Source of the DNA: Pontibacter russatus
Lineage (GTDB): Bacteria > Bacteroidota > Bacteroidia > Cytophagales > Hymenobacteraceae
Direction: 5' to 3'
Assembly (NCBI RefSeq): GCF_009931655.1
Contig: NZ_CP047984.1
Coordinates: 310,001-374,000, forward strand
DNA: 64,000 bases
This document shows positions 26,456 through 35,342 of the stretch, piece by piece; the stretch's first letter is position 1; each line of letters opens with the position of its first letter. The notes below the pieces were generated by a model, which was not told the DNA's origin, did not search any database, and saw nothing but the letters and a program-made list of their open reading frames with translations. A program made the translations under genes and the position numbers.

Positions 26456-27922
26456 TTAAACTCCCAGGCTCCAGCCTTTCCGGTAATCCCGCTTCACAAA
26501 CTGGTTCACCGCATCGAAGTTGGTGACGCGCATGTTCTCGTTATCCCACAGCAACTTAATAGATCTGCCCGGGTAGTCATACCCCTCGCCGGATGCCTTC
26601 GGCGTGCGGATATCGTACCCACGTATCGCAAGGTTTGCCATGAGCAGGGCCTCTGTCAGCGGGCCAGCCGTATCGAACGGCGAACTCACCTCTTTTTTGC
26701 CATACCCGGCAATGGCCGCTTCCACCCATTGGGCATAATGGCCTTCTGCGTCGCCTGGTACGCGCGCAAACTTCTGCTTCACCTTCGTCTGGCTGGTTTT
26801 GGAGGTGGGCAGCAGTTGCGGGTTCTCGCTGTAGGTGCCGCACATCATCTTGCCTTTGGTGCCGATGAACAACACGCCGTTTCCGCCGTCGCCGAACACC
26901 TCGTTCGGGCCCAGCTCCTCTGGCCGCGCCGGCTGTATGCCGCCGTCCATCCAGTGCAGTGTGATATCGCCTTTGGTTTTGGCTGTTTTCGGGAAGGTGA
27001 GGATGGCATGGCTGGAGGGCGGGCAGCCCTCAGGGAAATAGCCGCGCTTAAACTCGTCTACATACACGCTGCCTACGCTGCACTGCACATCTTTCGGGTA
27101 GGTTAGGCCCAGCACCCGGAACGGCACCTCCACCAGGTGGCAGCCCATGTCGCCGAGGGCGCCGGTGCCATAATCCCACCAGCCGCGCCAGTTGAAGGGC
27201 ACTACCTTGTCCACGTACTCTTTGTAAGGGGCGGTGCCGAGCCACAGGTTCCAGTCCAGCTCTTTGGGCACTTGGGCGGTGGCGTCAGGCCACGGAATAC
27301 CCTGCGGCCACACCGGCCTGTCGGTCCAGGCGTAAATCGTGTGTACATCGCCTATTTCGCCGGCGTCGTACCATTCCGCCATCAGACGGGTGCCGGGGTT
27401 GGAGGCACCCTGATTGCCCATCTGCGTCACCACTTTATATTTTTTAGCGGCGTTTGTCAGCGCACGGGCCTCGTAGAGATCGTGCGTGAGGGGTTTCTGC
27501 ACATACACGTGCTTGCCCAACTGCATGGCGGCCATGGCCTGCACGGCATGGTTGTGGTCGGGGGTCGAAACAGAGACAGCGTCTATATGCTTGGCCTCTT
27601 TGTCGAGCATCTCGCGGTAGTCTTTGTAGTATTTCGCCTTCGGGAATCGCTTGATGGAATTGGCTGCCCTTCGGTCGTCCACGTCGCAGAGGTAGGCGAT
27701 TTCCGCTTTTCCGCTCTTATGGAAGTTGGCAATGTCACTCTCTCCTTTTCCTCCTACACCGATGCCGGCAATCACCAGCTTGTCGCTGGGCGCGATAAAG
27801 CCCGGGCCGCCGAGCACATGGCGTGGTACAATCAGGAAACTGGCGGCCGCTACGGCACCGGCCTTCAGGAACTTACGACGCGAGCTATCCGCTGAGGAAG
27901 TGTTTGCTTCTTTTTCTGACAT
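26456..27922 (-). CDS. Gfo/Idh/MocA family oxidoreductase, Tat-exported
   Basis: 488 residues. SSRRKFLKAGAVAAASFL is a clear Tat signal, indicating that the NAD(P)-type cofactor is bound before export. The Rossmann domain has VIAGIGVGGKGE, AYLCDVDDRRA, VSTPDHNHAV and YVQKPLTHD (QKP in place of the usual EKP), and the C-terminal domain includes WWDYGTGALGDMGCHLVE. Exported members of this family can use tightly bound cofactor to oxidise or epimerise glycosides at C3. It lies 98 bases after the GMC gene and 62 before the subunit 3 gene. Confidence 0.87.
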   Translation of the reverse strand: MSEKEANTSSADSSRRKFLKAGAVAAASFLIVPRHVLGGPGFIAPSDKLVIAGIGVGGKGESDIANFHKSGKAEIAYLCDVDDRRAANSIKRFPKAKYYKDYREMLDKEAKHIDAVSVSTPDHNHAVQAMAAMQLGKHVYVQKPLTHDLYEARALTNAAKKYKVVTQMGNQGASNPGTRLMAEWYDAGEIGDVHTIYAWTDRPVWPQGIPWPDATAQVPKELDWNLWLGTAPYKEYVDKVVPFNWRGWWDYGTGALGDMGCHLVEVPFRVLGLTYPKDVQCSVGSVYVDEFKRGYFPEGCPPSSHAILTFPKTAKTKGDITLHWMDGGIQPARPEELGPNEVFGDGGNGVLFIGTKGKMMCGTYSENPQLLPTSKTSQTKVKQKFARVPGDAEGHYAQWVEAAIAGYGKKEVSSPFDTAGPLTEALLMANLAIRGYDIRTPKASGEGYDYPGRSIKLLWDNENMRVTNFDAVNQFVKRDYRKGWSLGV

Positions 27923-28020
27923 AATGCTGTTTTTATATATGCCTCCGCTATATAAGTTGAGGACTTTTAAAACAATTTAATTTTAACAAATGCTTTCTTT
28001 GTTTGGCAACGCCTGTGCCG

Positions 28021-29700
28021 CTATATGTTCTGACGCTTCAACTCATTCACAGCATGGTCTACGGCTCTTGCGGTAAGGGCCATATAGGTGAGCGACGGGT
28101 TCTGGCAGCCGGCAGACGTCATGGCGGCGCCGTCCGTAACGTACACGTTCTGCGCGTCCCATACCTGGTTGTGGGCGTTCAGCACCGAGCTCTTTGGGTC
28201 CCTGCCCATACGTGCGGTTCCCATCTCGTGTATGCCCTGGCCCAGGCCGTAGTCCGCATCGTAGGTATTCACGTTTTTCACCCCGGCTATCTCCAGCATC
28301 TCCTTGGCGTCGTTCATCATGTCCTTGCGCATCTTGCGCTCGTTCTCTTTAATCTCTGCATCTATCGCCAGCACAGGCAGCCCCCACTTGTCTTTCTTGT
28401 TCTTGTCGAGCGTCACCTTGTTCTCGTGGTAAGGCAGTGTCTCGCCGAAGCCGTTGATGCCCATCGTCCAGCTGCCCGGCTCGGTCAGCGCGTCCTTGAA
28501 TTCGCCGCCGATGTTCATCTCGGCAATTTCGCGGCTCCAGCCCTCGCGGCCGGCGCTGCCTTGGTAACCAAACCCGCGTATATAATCGCGCTTGTCGTCG
28601 CCGATGTTGCGGAAGCGGGGAATATAGATTCCGTTCGGTCGGCGTCCGTAGTAGTACTTGTCTTCGTAGCCTTCCACGGTACCGGAGGCTCCCACTTTAA
28701 AATGGTGGTCCATCAGGTTGTGGCCGAGCTCTCCGCTGCTGCTGCCAAGGCCCTCTGGCCACACGTCCGTGGCAGAGTTCATGAGCACCCAGGTGGTGTT
28801 CAGTGCCGAGGCGTTCAGAAAAACCACTTTGGCCAGGTACTCATAAGTCTGGTTTGTTTCAGCGTCCAGCACCTCCACTCCTCTCGCCTTCTTGGTGTCC
28901 TTGTCATACAGCACCCTGGTCACGATGGAGAAAGGACGCACGGTCAGGTTGCCGGTGGCCATGGCGGCCGGCAGCGTGGCCGACTGCGTGCTGAAATAGG
29001 CGCCGAAGGGGCAGCCGAGCCAGCATTTGTTGCGGTACTGGCAGTTGGAGCGGTCATGGTGGGGCTGCGTGAGGTTGGCCGTACGGCCAATGATCATGTG
29101 GCGGGTGTTGTTGTAGTGCTGCTTCAGGCGGGCGGCCACGTCTTTCTCCACACAGTTAAGCTCCATGGGGGGCATAAACTCGCCGTCCGGCAGGTGCGGG
29201 ATGTTCTCTTTGGAGCCGCTGATGCCTGCGAACTTCTCCACGTAGCTGTACCACGGAGCGATATCCGCATACCGGATCGGCCAGTCAGTGGCGATACCGT
29301 CTTTGGCATTGGCTTCAAAATCAAGGTCGCTGAGGCGGTAGCTCTGGCGGCCCCACATCAGGGAGCGGCCCCCCACATGGTAGCCCCGGTACCAGTCGAA
29401 GCGCTTTACCTCCACGTACGGGCTCTCTTTCTCGTTTACCCAGTAGTCGAGGTTGCGCTCGTTCAGCACGTAGTCGCGTTTCAGCACCGGGTAATTCTTG
29501 ATCATTTCCTGCGTGCGGCCGCCGGCGTGGGGAAACTCCCAGGGGTGCTTGTTTGCGTTCGTATAATCCTTGATGTGCTCAATGTTGCGGCCTCGCTCCA
29601 GCATAATGGTTTTCAGGCCCTTCTGGGTCAGCTCTTTGGCAGCCCAGCCACCGGAGATGCCGGAGCCGACTACAATCGCATCATAAACATTTTCAGCCAT
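28021..29700 (-). CDS. GMC family FAD-dependent sugar dehydrogenase, catalytic subunit
   Basis: 559 residues, no signal peptide. FAD-binding VVGSGISGGWAA at residue 10; GRSLMWGRQSYRLSDLDF (112-129); a Cys cluster C-x5-C-x3-C (Cys220, Cys226, Cys230) like the iron-sulfur site of bacterial FAD glucose dehydrogenases; and catalytic HEMGTARMG (His491) with NPSLTYMALTARA (Asn534). With the subunit 3 and cytochrome c genes of the same cluster it forms a plausible three-part periplasmic dehydrogenase oxidising sugars, probably at C3. It is the first gene of the cluster. A long open frame on the opposite strand is a GC-rich shadow. Confidence 0.88.
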   Translation of the reverse strand: MAENVYDAIVVGSGISGGWAAKELTQKGLKTIMLERGRNIEHIKDYTNANKHPWEFPHAGGRTQEMIKNYPVLKRDYVLNERNLDYWVNEKESPYVEVKRFDWYRGYHVGGRSLMWGRQSYRLSDLDFEANAKDGIATDWPIRYADIAPWYSYVEKFAGISGSKENIPHLPDGEFMPPMELNCVEKDVAARLKQHYNNTRHMIIGRTANLTQPHHDRSNCQYRNKCWLGCPFGAYFSTQSATLPAAMATGNLTVRPFSIVTRVLYDKDTKKARGVEVLDAETNQTYEYLAKVVFLNASALNTTWVLMNSATDVWPEGLGSSSGELGHNLMDHHFKVGASGTVEGYEDKYYYGRRPNGIYIPRFRNIGDDKRDYIRGFGYQGSAGREGWSREIAEMNIGGEFKDALTEPGSWTMGINGFGETLPYHENKVTLDKNKKDKWGLPVLAIDAEIKENERKMRKDMMNDAKEMLEIAGVKNVNTYDADYGLGQGIHEMGTARMGRDPKSSVLNAHNQVWDAQNVYVTDGAAMTSAGCQNPSLTYMALTARAVDHAVNELKRQNI

Positions 29701-30219
29701 AATTCAGGGTGATAAGCTATTTATATATAATAAGGTTAAGTATAAAACTCCAGCACTATCGAGCACGCCGTTAAAGCGGTGAGAAGTTGTTCAGATGCAG
29801 TTGAGCAGGAAATGAACGGTTAAGTATAACGCTTTATTCAAAAATAAGCAAGTTATAAGGATAAAATGCTGCATATAGTTGAGTGCTCACTATGGCTAAT
29901 CCGCTACAGCTAAACGTGATAGTGATGAGAAACACCTTAGCGCCTTTAGTTCTATCTATTTAACGTATAAATAGATCTTATAGAATTTCTTCAATATAAA
30001 ATGAGCTGATTTTAAGGATTGCCTTACTAGTATATATAGTGGAAGCGTTTTGAAGTGAGCCGCTACTTGCTGCGTTTCCGCTTCGTTTCTTTACAAGCTA
30101 TTGCTATATAAACTTCCCTGACGATAACCCGTCCTTCAGAAAGAGCGACTCCTGTTCCATTGGCGGCGCTTTTTTCTTTGTGCCATGCCACCACCGCCAC
30201 CGCCACGATTTATTTAATG
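29701..30219. other. Intergenic region upstream of the sugar cluster, no gene seen
   Basis: About 520 bases, AT-rich between 29800 and 30060 and therefore probably holding the promoter of the GMC gene cluster, although no exact TTTG/TAnnTTTG pair was recognised. No coding frame is convincing. Confidence 0.5.
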
Positions 30220-30274
30220 AAGCGTTGCGCCCTATATATAGCACCGAGCGTGCTATATATAGGGCGCAACGCTT
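30220..30274. terminator. Long perfect hairpin overlapping the pirin stop codon
   Basis: Arms of 25 bases (30220-30244 and 30250-30274) are exact reverse complements with a 5-base loop. Two bases of the right arm belong to the pirin stop codon. No T-run follows beyond the arm, and the stem contains CTATATATAG. Probably the terminator of the pirin gene. Confidence 0.7.
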
Positions 30275-31133
30275 ACTCGTGCCAGGTGCCCATTTTACCC
30301 TGCTGGTAGTCTTGGAAAGCCTCCTGTATCTCCTGCTCAGTGTTCATCACAAACGGCCCGTGCGCCACCACTGGCTCGTTGAACGGCTCGGCATGGCCGA
30401 ACAACACCACCGCGTCTTCCGATGCCGCTACTTTTACCTCCTCGCCCTCGTTCCCAAACTCCACCAGGTGCAGTTTGCTCACTGGCTGCCCGTTCACGTT
30501 TACCCGCCCCCGCACCACATAAAAGAAAATGTTGCGGCTGGCCGCGACTTCCCTTGTAAAGCTGCCGCCTTGCTTAATTTCTATGCTGCTCATGTCGATG
30601 CCGCTCAACGAACGGACGGGCCCCTGCACGCTGCCCCATTTGCCTGAGATGACATTTACCTTCACCCTGCCTCCGTCTTCTGTCACAGTCGGTATCTCGT
30701 CCTGCTGCAGCCCGATGTAGTTTGGCTTGACCATCTTGTACCTGGCGGGGAGGTTAAACCAGAGTTGCAGGATCTCCAGAGGGCCTCCCTCCCGCTTGAA
30801 TTTGTCGGAGGAGACTTCGGCGTGAATCAGGCCGGAGCCCGCTGTCATCCACTGCACACCGCCTTTCTGTATCACGCTCCGCCCGCCGCCGGTGTCCTGG
30901 TGCATGATGTCCCCCTCCAGAATAAACGTCAGCGTCTCGAAGCCCCGGTGTGGGTGCGGCCCAAAGGGCAGGCCGCTGTTGTTGGGGCCGTAGGTCTGCG
31001 GCCCGTGGTGGTTCAGAAACAGGAACGGGTCAATGTATTCCACTTCCCGCGTCGGCAGTGCCCGGTATGTAACCAGGTTGCCAAGGGGTGCGCTCATGGC
31101 TTTATGAGCTTTCTTTATTTTCCGTGTTGCCAT
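30273..31133 (-). CDS. Pirin family protein
   Basis: 286 residues, bicupin, no signal. The pirin signature FGPHPHRGFETLTFILEG (metal-binding His residues), HQDTGGGRSVIQKGGVQWMTAGSGLIHAE and the C-terminal cupin HGPFVMNTEQEI are intact. Pirins are iron proteins; some bacterial members are quercetin 2,3-dioxygenases, others regulators. The role here is unknown. ATG at 31133 gives MATRKIKKAHKA; a later ATG (MSAPLGN) 12 codons in is an alternative. Confidence 0.9.
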   Translation of the reverse strand: MATRKIKKAHKAMSAPLGNLVTYRALPTREVEYIDPFLFLNHHGPQTYGPNNSGLPFGPHPHRGFETLTFILEGDIMHQDTGGGRSVIQKGGVQWMTAGSGLIHAEVSSDKFKREGGPLEILQLWFNLPARYKMVKPNYIGLQQDEIPTVTEDGGRVKVNVISGKWGSVQGPVRSLSGIDMSSIEIKQGGSFTREVAASRNIFFYVVRGRVNVNGQPVSKLHLVEFGNEGEEVKVAASEDAVVLFGHAEPFNEPVVAHGPFVMNTEQEIQEAFQDYQQGKMGTWHE

Positions 31134-31478
31134 ATATCTGTTTATAGGAAAAAGGACACATGCCTCAAGACATAAGGTATTTATACTTTATATCGTTGAT
31201 CTTCGGCTGACTTATATATGTGGTGATTTAATGGGTAGTGCAAGTTAATTTTGACCGGGTACTTATATAAATTTTGGTTTAAAGGAACTCATCTGTTGTT
31301 CTCCAAAAGCTATATATGAGTTGCTGCTAACTATTTGCCCCTGTTCCCTCCGGGACAATCTAAGATGTTGTTTGCGGCACGGGAATGTACAGGGTAAATA
31401 AGTTGCCTTTTATATATGGCTGGTATATATGGCTTTGAAGCCTGTCCAGCTTCAGGTGCGCAGGAGGCCTTTAGCAGA
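31134..31478. other. Intergenic region, no gene seen
   Basis: About 345 bases between cysM and pirin genes on the same strand. It is AT-rich with repeated TATATA stretches, presumably including the pirin promoter. No coding frame or RNA was recognised. Confidence 0.5.
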
Positions 31479-31517
31479 AAAGCCGGAGAGGCTGTGTACA
31501 TCAGCTTCTCCGGCTTT
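31479..31517 (-). terminator. Terminator of cysM
   Basis: Arms 31479-31489 and 31507-31517 (AAAGCCGGAGA) with partial further pairing in the loop; A/T-rich tail on the minus strand. Located 21 bases after the cysM stop. Confidence 0.7.
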
Positions 31518-31538
31518 GTTATGCTCGCTGCTTCTCCC

Positions 31539-32420
31539 TTAACCAAACAGGTCGGAGGAAAGGTAACGGTCGCCGCGATCGCAGATGATGCAGACTACCA
31601 CGCCCTCGTCCAGTTGCTCGATGAGTTTGGTGGCCGCAAACACAGCGCCGCCGCTGCTCATGCCGGCGAACACGCCTTCTTCCCTGGCCAGGCGGCGCGT
31701 CATCACGGTGGCCTCGTGCTGCGACACGTCGATGGTGATATCCACACGCTCCTTTTCAAAAATCTTTGGCAGGTACGCTTCCGGCCAGCGCCGGATGCCG
31801 GGTATCTGGGAGCCCTCCACAGGCTGCGTGCCCACAATCTGCACCTCCGGGTTCTGCTCCTTCAGGTAGCGCGAAACGCCCATGATGGTACCCGTGGTGC
31901 CCATCGAAGACACAAAATGGGTGACCTGCCCCTTAGTGTCGCGCCAGATCTCGGGGCCGGTGGTGTGGTAGTGCGCCAGGCTGTTGTCGTGGTTTGCAAA
32001 CTGGTTCAGCAGCAGGTAACCACCCTCCGATACCTTCTTGTTTACATAGTCAATCGAGCCTTCCATCGATTTCTCGGCGGGCGTCAGGATAACCTTTCCG
32101 CCGTAGGCCTCCATCGTGAGCACGCGCTCCTGTGTGGCGTTGTCGGGCATCACCAGTTCTATCTCCACGCCGAAGAGCCGCGCGATCATAGCCAGGGCGA
32201 TGCCGGTGTTGCCGCTGGTCGCCTCAATCAGCTTCATCCCCGGCTTCAGTTCTCCCCTGTCCAGGGCCCCTTTGATCATGCCGTAGGCGGCGCGGTCTTT
32301 CACGCTGCCGCCGGGGTTGTTGCCTTCCAGCTTGCCATATAGTTTTACGCCGGGTTTGGTGTTTATATGCTGCAACTCCACCAGGGGCGTGTTGCCTATC
32401 AAATCAAGTAGGGTAGCCAT
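31539..32420 (-). CDS. cysM: Cysteine synthase (CysM type)
   Basis: 293 residues, fold type II PLP enzyme. LLDLIGNTPLVEL, NNPGGSVKDRAA with the PLP lysine Lys41, IEATSGNTGIALAM (substrate loop), VSSMGTTGTIMGVSRYLKE and GVFAGMSSGGAV. It makes cysteine from O-acetylserine (or related activated serine) and sulfide or thiosulfate. The C-terminal ending DRYLSSDLF is typical of CysM; CysK is the alternative. A consensus promoter lies 38-70 bases upstream. Confidence 0.9.
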   Translation of the reverse strand: MATLLDLIGNTPLVELQHINTKPGVKLYGKLEGNNPGGSVKDRAAYGMIKGALDRGELKPGMKLIEATSGNTGIALAMIARLFGVEIELVMPDNATQERVLTMEAYGGKVILTPAEKSMEGSIDYVNKKVSEGGYLLLNQFANHDNSLAHYHTTGPEIWRDTKGQVTHFVSSMGTTGTIMGVSRYLKEQNPEVQIVGTQPVEGSQIPGIRRWPEAYLPKIFEKERVDITIDVSQHEATVMTRRLAREEGVFAGMSSGGAVFAATKLIEQLDEGVVVCIICDRGDRYLSSDLFG

Positions 32421-32457
32421 TCGTTTCGCTTTGTGATAAAACTGTTCCCATTAACTA

Positions 32458-32490
32458 CAAATGTAAAAGGTTTGTTGTAAAACGGACAAA
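32458..32490 (-). promoter_or_regulatory. Bacteroidetes consensus promoter of cysM
   Basis: Minus strand: TTTG (32487-32490), 21-base spacer, TACATTTG (32458-32465). Both elements match the -33/-7 consensus, and the ATG is 38 bases downstream. Confidence 0.75.
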
Positions 32491-32604
32491 GAAATGAAGC
32501 CCGGCTACAGCCGAATAGCGACCATGCCGCAGGCGCCCGAAAAGCCAACACCCGGAAAGGCCCGGGCGGAGGCAGAACAGCTGAATACAAAACGCTCCCG
32601 GCGT

Positions 32605-33021
32605 TCAAAGGATTAGCACCAGCGTACCCCCGATAATGAGCAGCGCGCCGACAGCCGTTTTCAGCGTCAGGTCCTCGTGCAGGAAAATTATGGATAGCAG
32701 AATGGTCAGCGCCACGCTCAGTTTATCGACAGGGGCCACCTGCGACACCTTGCCCAGCTTCAGTGCCTTGAAATAGAATATCCAGGAGAGTCCCGTAGCC
32801 AGCCCGGACAGAATCAGAAAAGACATGCTGTGCCTGGATATGGCCTGAATCCCCTGAAGCTCTCCCCTGGCCACGGTAATGCCCCACGCGACCACCAGAA
32901 TCACCACCGTCCGGATAGCCGTAGCCAGGTCAGAGTTTACGTTCGAGACACCAATTTTGGCAAAGACAGCGGTCAGGGCCGCAAAAAAAGCCGAACCCAA
33001 TGCATATACCCACCACATCAT
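32605..33021 (-). CDS. EamA-type small membrane transporter
   Basis: 138 residues with four to five hydrophobic helices, one EamA unit rather than the usual tandem two. FFAALTAVFAKIGVSNVNSD, LATGLSWIFYFKALKLGKVS and VAPVDKLSVALTILLSIIFLHE are the standard motifs of the single-domain subfamily. Such half-size proteins are thought to dimerise and export small metabolites. Function unknown. Confidence 0.82.
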   Translation of the reverse strand: MMWWVYALGSAFFAALTAVFAKIGVSNVNSDLATAIRTVVILVVAWGITVARGELQGIQAISRHSMSFLILSGLATGLSWIFYFKALKLGKVSQVAPVDKLSVALTILLSIIFLHEDLTLKTAVGALLIIGGTLVLIL

Positions 33022-33209
33022 TTAGCAGTTTTATATGCATAGTACGAAAATTGCCGCGCCATGGCTTTGGGTGGCTACACGGCTGTAGTAAGAAAGGCGA
33101 TACAGGAGGGGTGGCACAGGCCAAACCAGCTTAACATATAAATCCCACCAAAGACATTGATTCTGATGCGCGTTTCTTATATAAGCCTACAATCTATCCG
33201 GGGCTACCT

Positions 33210-33884
33210 CTACATGAGTCGCAGCAGTTCTTCTGCGGCTCCCTCCGACGAGGCGGGGTTCTGGCCCGTAATCAGGATGCCGTCGCGCACCACGTGCGGC
33301 TGCCAGTCCTCCACTTTGGAGTATTGCCCTCCGAGCGCCTTCAGCTTGTCCTCCACCAGAAAAGGCACTACCTCGGTCAGGTTCACGGCCGCCTCTTCGG
33401 TGTTGGTGAAGCCAGTCACGTTTTTCCCCTTCACCAGTGGCTCACCGTCTCCTTTTTTCACCTTGGCAAAAACCGCCGGCGCGTGGCACACAGCCGCGAT
33501 CGGCTTGCGCTGCCTCTCAAAGGCTTCCAGCAGCCGGATAGAATCCTCGTTATTCGTCAGGTCCCACAGCGGCCCGTGGCCTCCCGGATAGAAGACAGCG
33601 TCATAATCGTCCGCCTTCACCTCGCTCAGCTTCACTGTGCGCGACAGCTTTTCCTGCAGTTCCCGGTCTTCGTTGTAGCGGTTGGTGGCGTCTATCTGCG
33701 CACCGGGCGCCTCGCTGTTGGGATCGATGGGCGGCCTCCCTCCCGCCGGAGAGGCGAGCGTGATGTCTGCCCCCGCATCGGATAGCACGTAGTAGGGCGC
33801 GGCGAACTCCTCCACCCAGAACCCAGTTTTATGGCCTGTGTCGCCCAGTTTATCATGCGACGTTAACACAAAGAGTACTTTCAT
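33210..33884 (-). CDS. DJ-1/PfpI family protein (Hsp31-like)
   Basis: 224 residues. Class I glutamine amidotransferase-like fold with nucleophile elbow AAVCHAPAVF (Cys133, His134) and Glu26 (FWVEEFAAP) stabilising the cysteine; DAVFYPGGHGPLWDL is the oxyanion region. Members are chaperones, glyoxalase III or deglycase-like stress proteins. The active site is complete. Next gene dinB is divergent, 263 bases away. Confidence 0.88.
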   Translation of the reverse strand: MKVLFVLTSHDKLGDTGHKTGFWVEEFAAPYYVLSDAGADITLASPAGGRPPIDPNSEAPGAQIDATNRYNEDRELQEKLSRTVKLSEVKADDYDAVFYPGGHGPLWDLTNNEDSIRLLEAFERQRKPIAAVCHAPAVFAKVKKGDGEPLVKGKNVTGFTNTEEAAVNLTEVVPFLVEDKLKALGGQYSKVEDWQPHVVRDGILITGQNPASSEGAAEELLRLM

Positions 33885-34120
33885 AGCTATTGGTTTTTCT
33901 GTTGTTGCTGTTCGGTACTTATATATAGCTGCTGCTTGACGGCTTCAGCCATATATAATCAGGTATACGGGGAGGCGTTGCCGGTGAGTTGTGCTGCAGG
34001 TCGAGGCAATCCCGTGCTTTTGAAGCAGCGTCCCAGTCGCTCCACTCCCTTGCCCTCCGGAGGGGATATATAAATGCGCTGCAGCGGCCGCAAGGCAAAT
34101 ACAGATATGCTCCTGTTTTG

Positions 34121-34128
34121 TACCTTTG
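34121..34128 (+). promoter_or_regulatory. -7 promoter element of dinB
   Basis: TACCTTTG matches TAnnTTTG, 19 bases before the TTG start at 34148. It shows transcription starting just before that codon, which argues against the longer frame beginning at 33989. Confidence 0.55.
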
Positions 34129-34147
34129 CCACTTAACCCCGCCTGTT

Positions 34148-35227
34148 TTGAGCCAGACAATCCGGAAGATCATTCATGTGGACATGGACGCTTTCTTTGC
34201 GTCGGTGGAGCAGCGCGACAACCCGGAGCTGCGCGGAAAGCCGGTGGCGGTGGGCGGCTCCAGGGAGCGCGGCGTGGTGGCGGCGGCCAGCTACGAGGCC
34301 CGCAGGTTCGGGGTACACTCTGCGCTGGCCTCTAAAATTGCGGCGCAGCGGTGCCCGCAACTGGTTTTCGTCAAGCCCCGGTTCGAGGTATACAAGGCCG
34401 TGTCGCGGCAAATCCGGGAGATATTCTTCTCCTACACCGATCTGGTAGAGCCGCTGTCGCTGGACGAGGCATACCTGGATGTGACGGAAAACAAGATCGG
34501 GATGCCTTCGGCCAGCATCATCGCCCGGGAAATAAAGTCGCGCATTCTGGAAGAAACGGGGCTGACAGCTTCTGCAGGTGTGTCTTTTAACAAATTCCTG
34601 GCGAAGATTGCCTCGGACATGGACAAGCCCAACGGCTTCACCCTCATTACCCCGGACAGGGCCGAGGAGATGGTGGCCAGCCTGGCCATCGAGAAATTCC
34701 ACGGCATCGGCAAAGTGACGGCAGCTAAAATGCAAAGCATGGGCATTATGACGGGGGCCGACCTGCGGCAACGGCCGGAGGAGGAACTGGTGCGCCACTT
34801 TGGCAAGGTGGGTCGCTACTACTACCGCATCTCCCGCGCACTAGACGAACGCGCCGTGCAGCCGCACCGCGTCCGCAAATCCATCGGCTCGGAGCGCACC
34901 TTCGACGTGGACCTGACGGAGGAGCAGGACATGCTGGAGCGCCTCCAATACCTGGCACAGGAGGTGGCCCAGGACATGGCACGGCTGCAGGCGACCGCCA
35001 AAACCGTGACTCTTAAAATCAAATACTTCGACTTCACGCTGAACACGCGCAGCAAAACATATGGCAGCGCGTTCAGCTCCGCCGACGCCATCTTCACCAT
35101 CGCCCGCGACTTGCTGCGCACGCCCCAACTCCCGACCTACCCGGTGCGCCTGCTCGGCATCACCGTCTCCAGCCTCCTCTACCAGCACGACAAGCAGGAA
35201 GGTTACCAGCTGACAATTGAATTTTGA
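34148..35227 (+). CDS. dinB: DNA polymerase IV
   Basis: 359 residues from TTG at 34148, chosen because SQTIRKIIHVDMDAFFASVE is the normal Pol IV beginning and a promoter element ends just upstream; no ATG is suitably placed. Y-family catalytic residues: Asp12 and Asp14 (HVDMDAFF) and SLDEAYLDV; then the HhH thumb (FHGIGKVTAAKMQSMGI) and little-finger domain (KSIGSERTFDVDL). It performs error-prone translesion synthesis. The C-terminal beta-clamp motif is not obvious. No LexA box was recognised. Confidence 0.9.
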   Translation: MSQTIRKIIHVDMDAFFASVEQRDNPELRGKPVAVGGSRERGVVAAASYEARRFGVHSALASKIAAQRCPQLVFVKPRFEVYKAVSRQIREIFFSYTDLVEPLSLDEAYLDVTENKIGMPSASIIAREIKSRILEETGLTASAGVSFNKFLAKIASDMDKPNGFTLITPDRAEEMVASLAIEKFHGIGKVTAAKMQSMGIMTGADLRQRPEEELVRHFGKVGRYYYRISRALDERAVQPHRVRKSIGSERTFDVDLTEEQDMLERLQYLAQEVAQDMARLQATAKTVTLKIKYFDFTLNTRSKTYGSAFSSADAIFTIARDLLRTPQLPTYPVRLLGITVSSLLYQHDKQEGYQLTIEF

Positions 35228-35342
35228 GGAAGCAAGGTGTTATATATGAATATATATGATTTTACTGAATTAGATTTTTTTCTGAAGGGCTTGTCAGAGA
35301 GACATGCAGCAACCAGGGTGGCGTGCAGGAATCACTCAATAA

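Noticed and set aside
28003-29712. Long open frame opposite the GMC gene
   Set aside because: It mirrors a GC-rich real gene, has no family motifs, and the GMC frame has complete catalytic and cofactor sites.
33989-34147. Longer DNA polymerase IV starting at 33989
   Set aside because: The extra 53 residues are unlike the family and lie upstream of the promoter element at 34121-34128.
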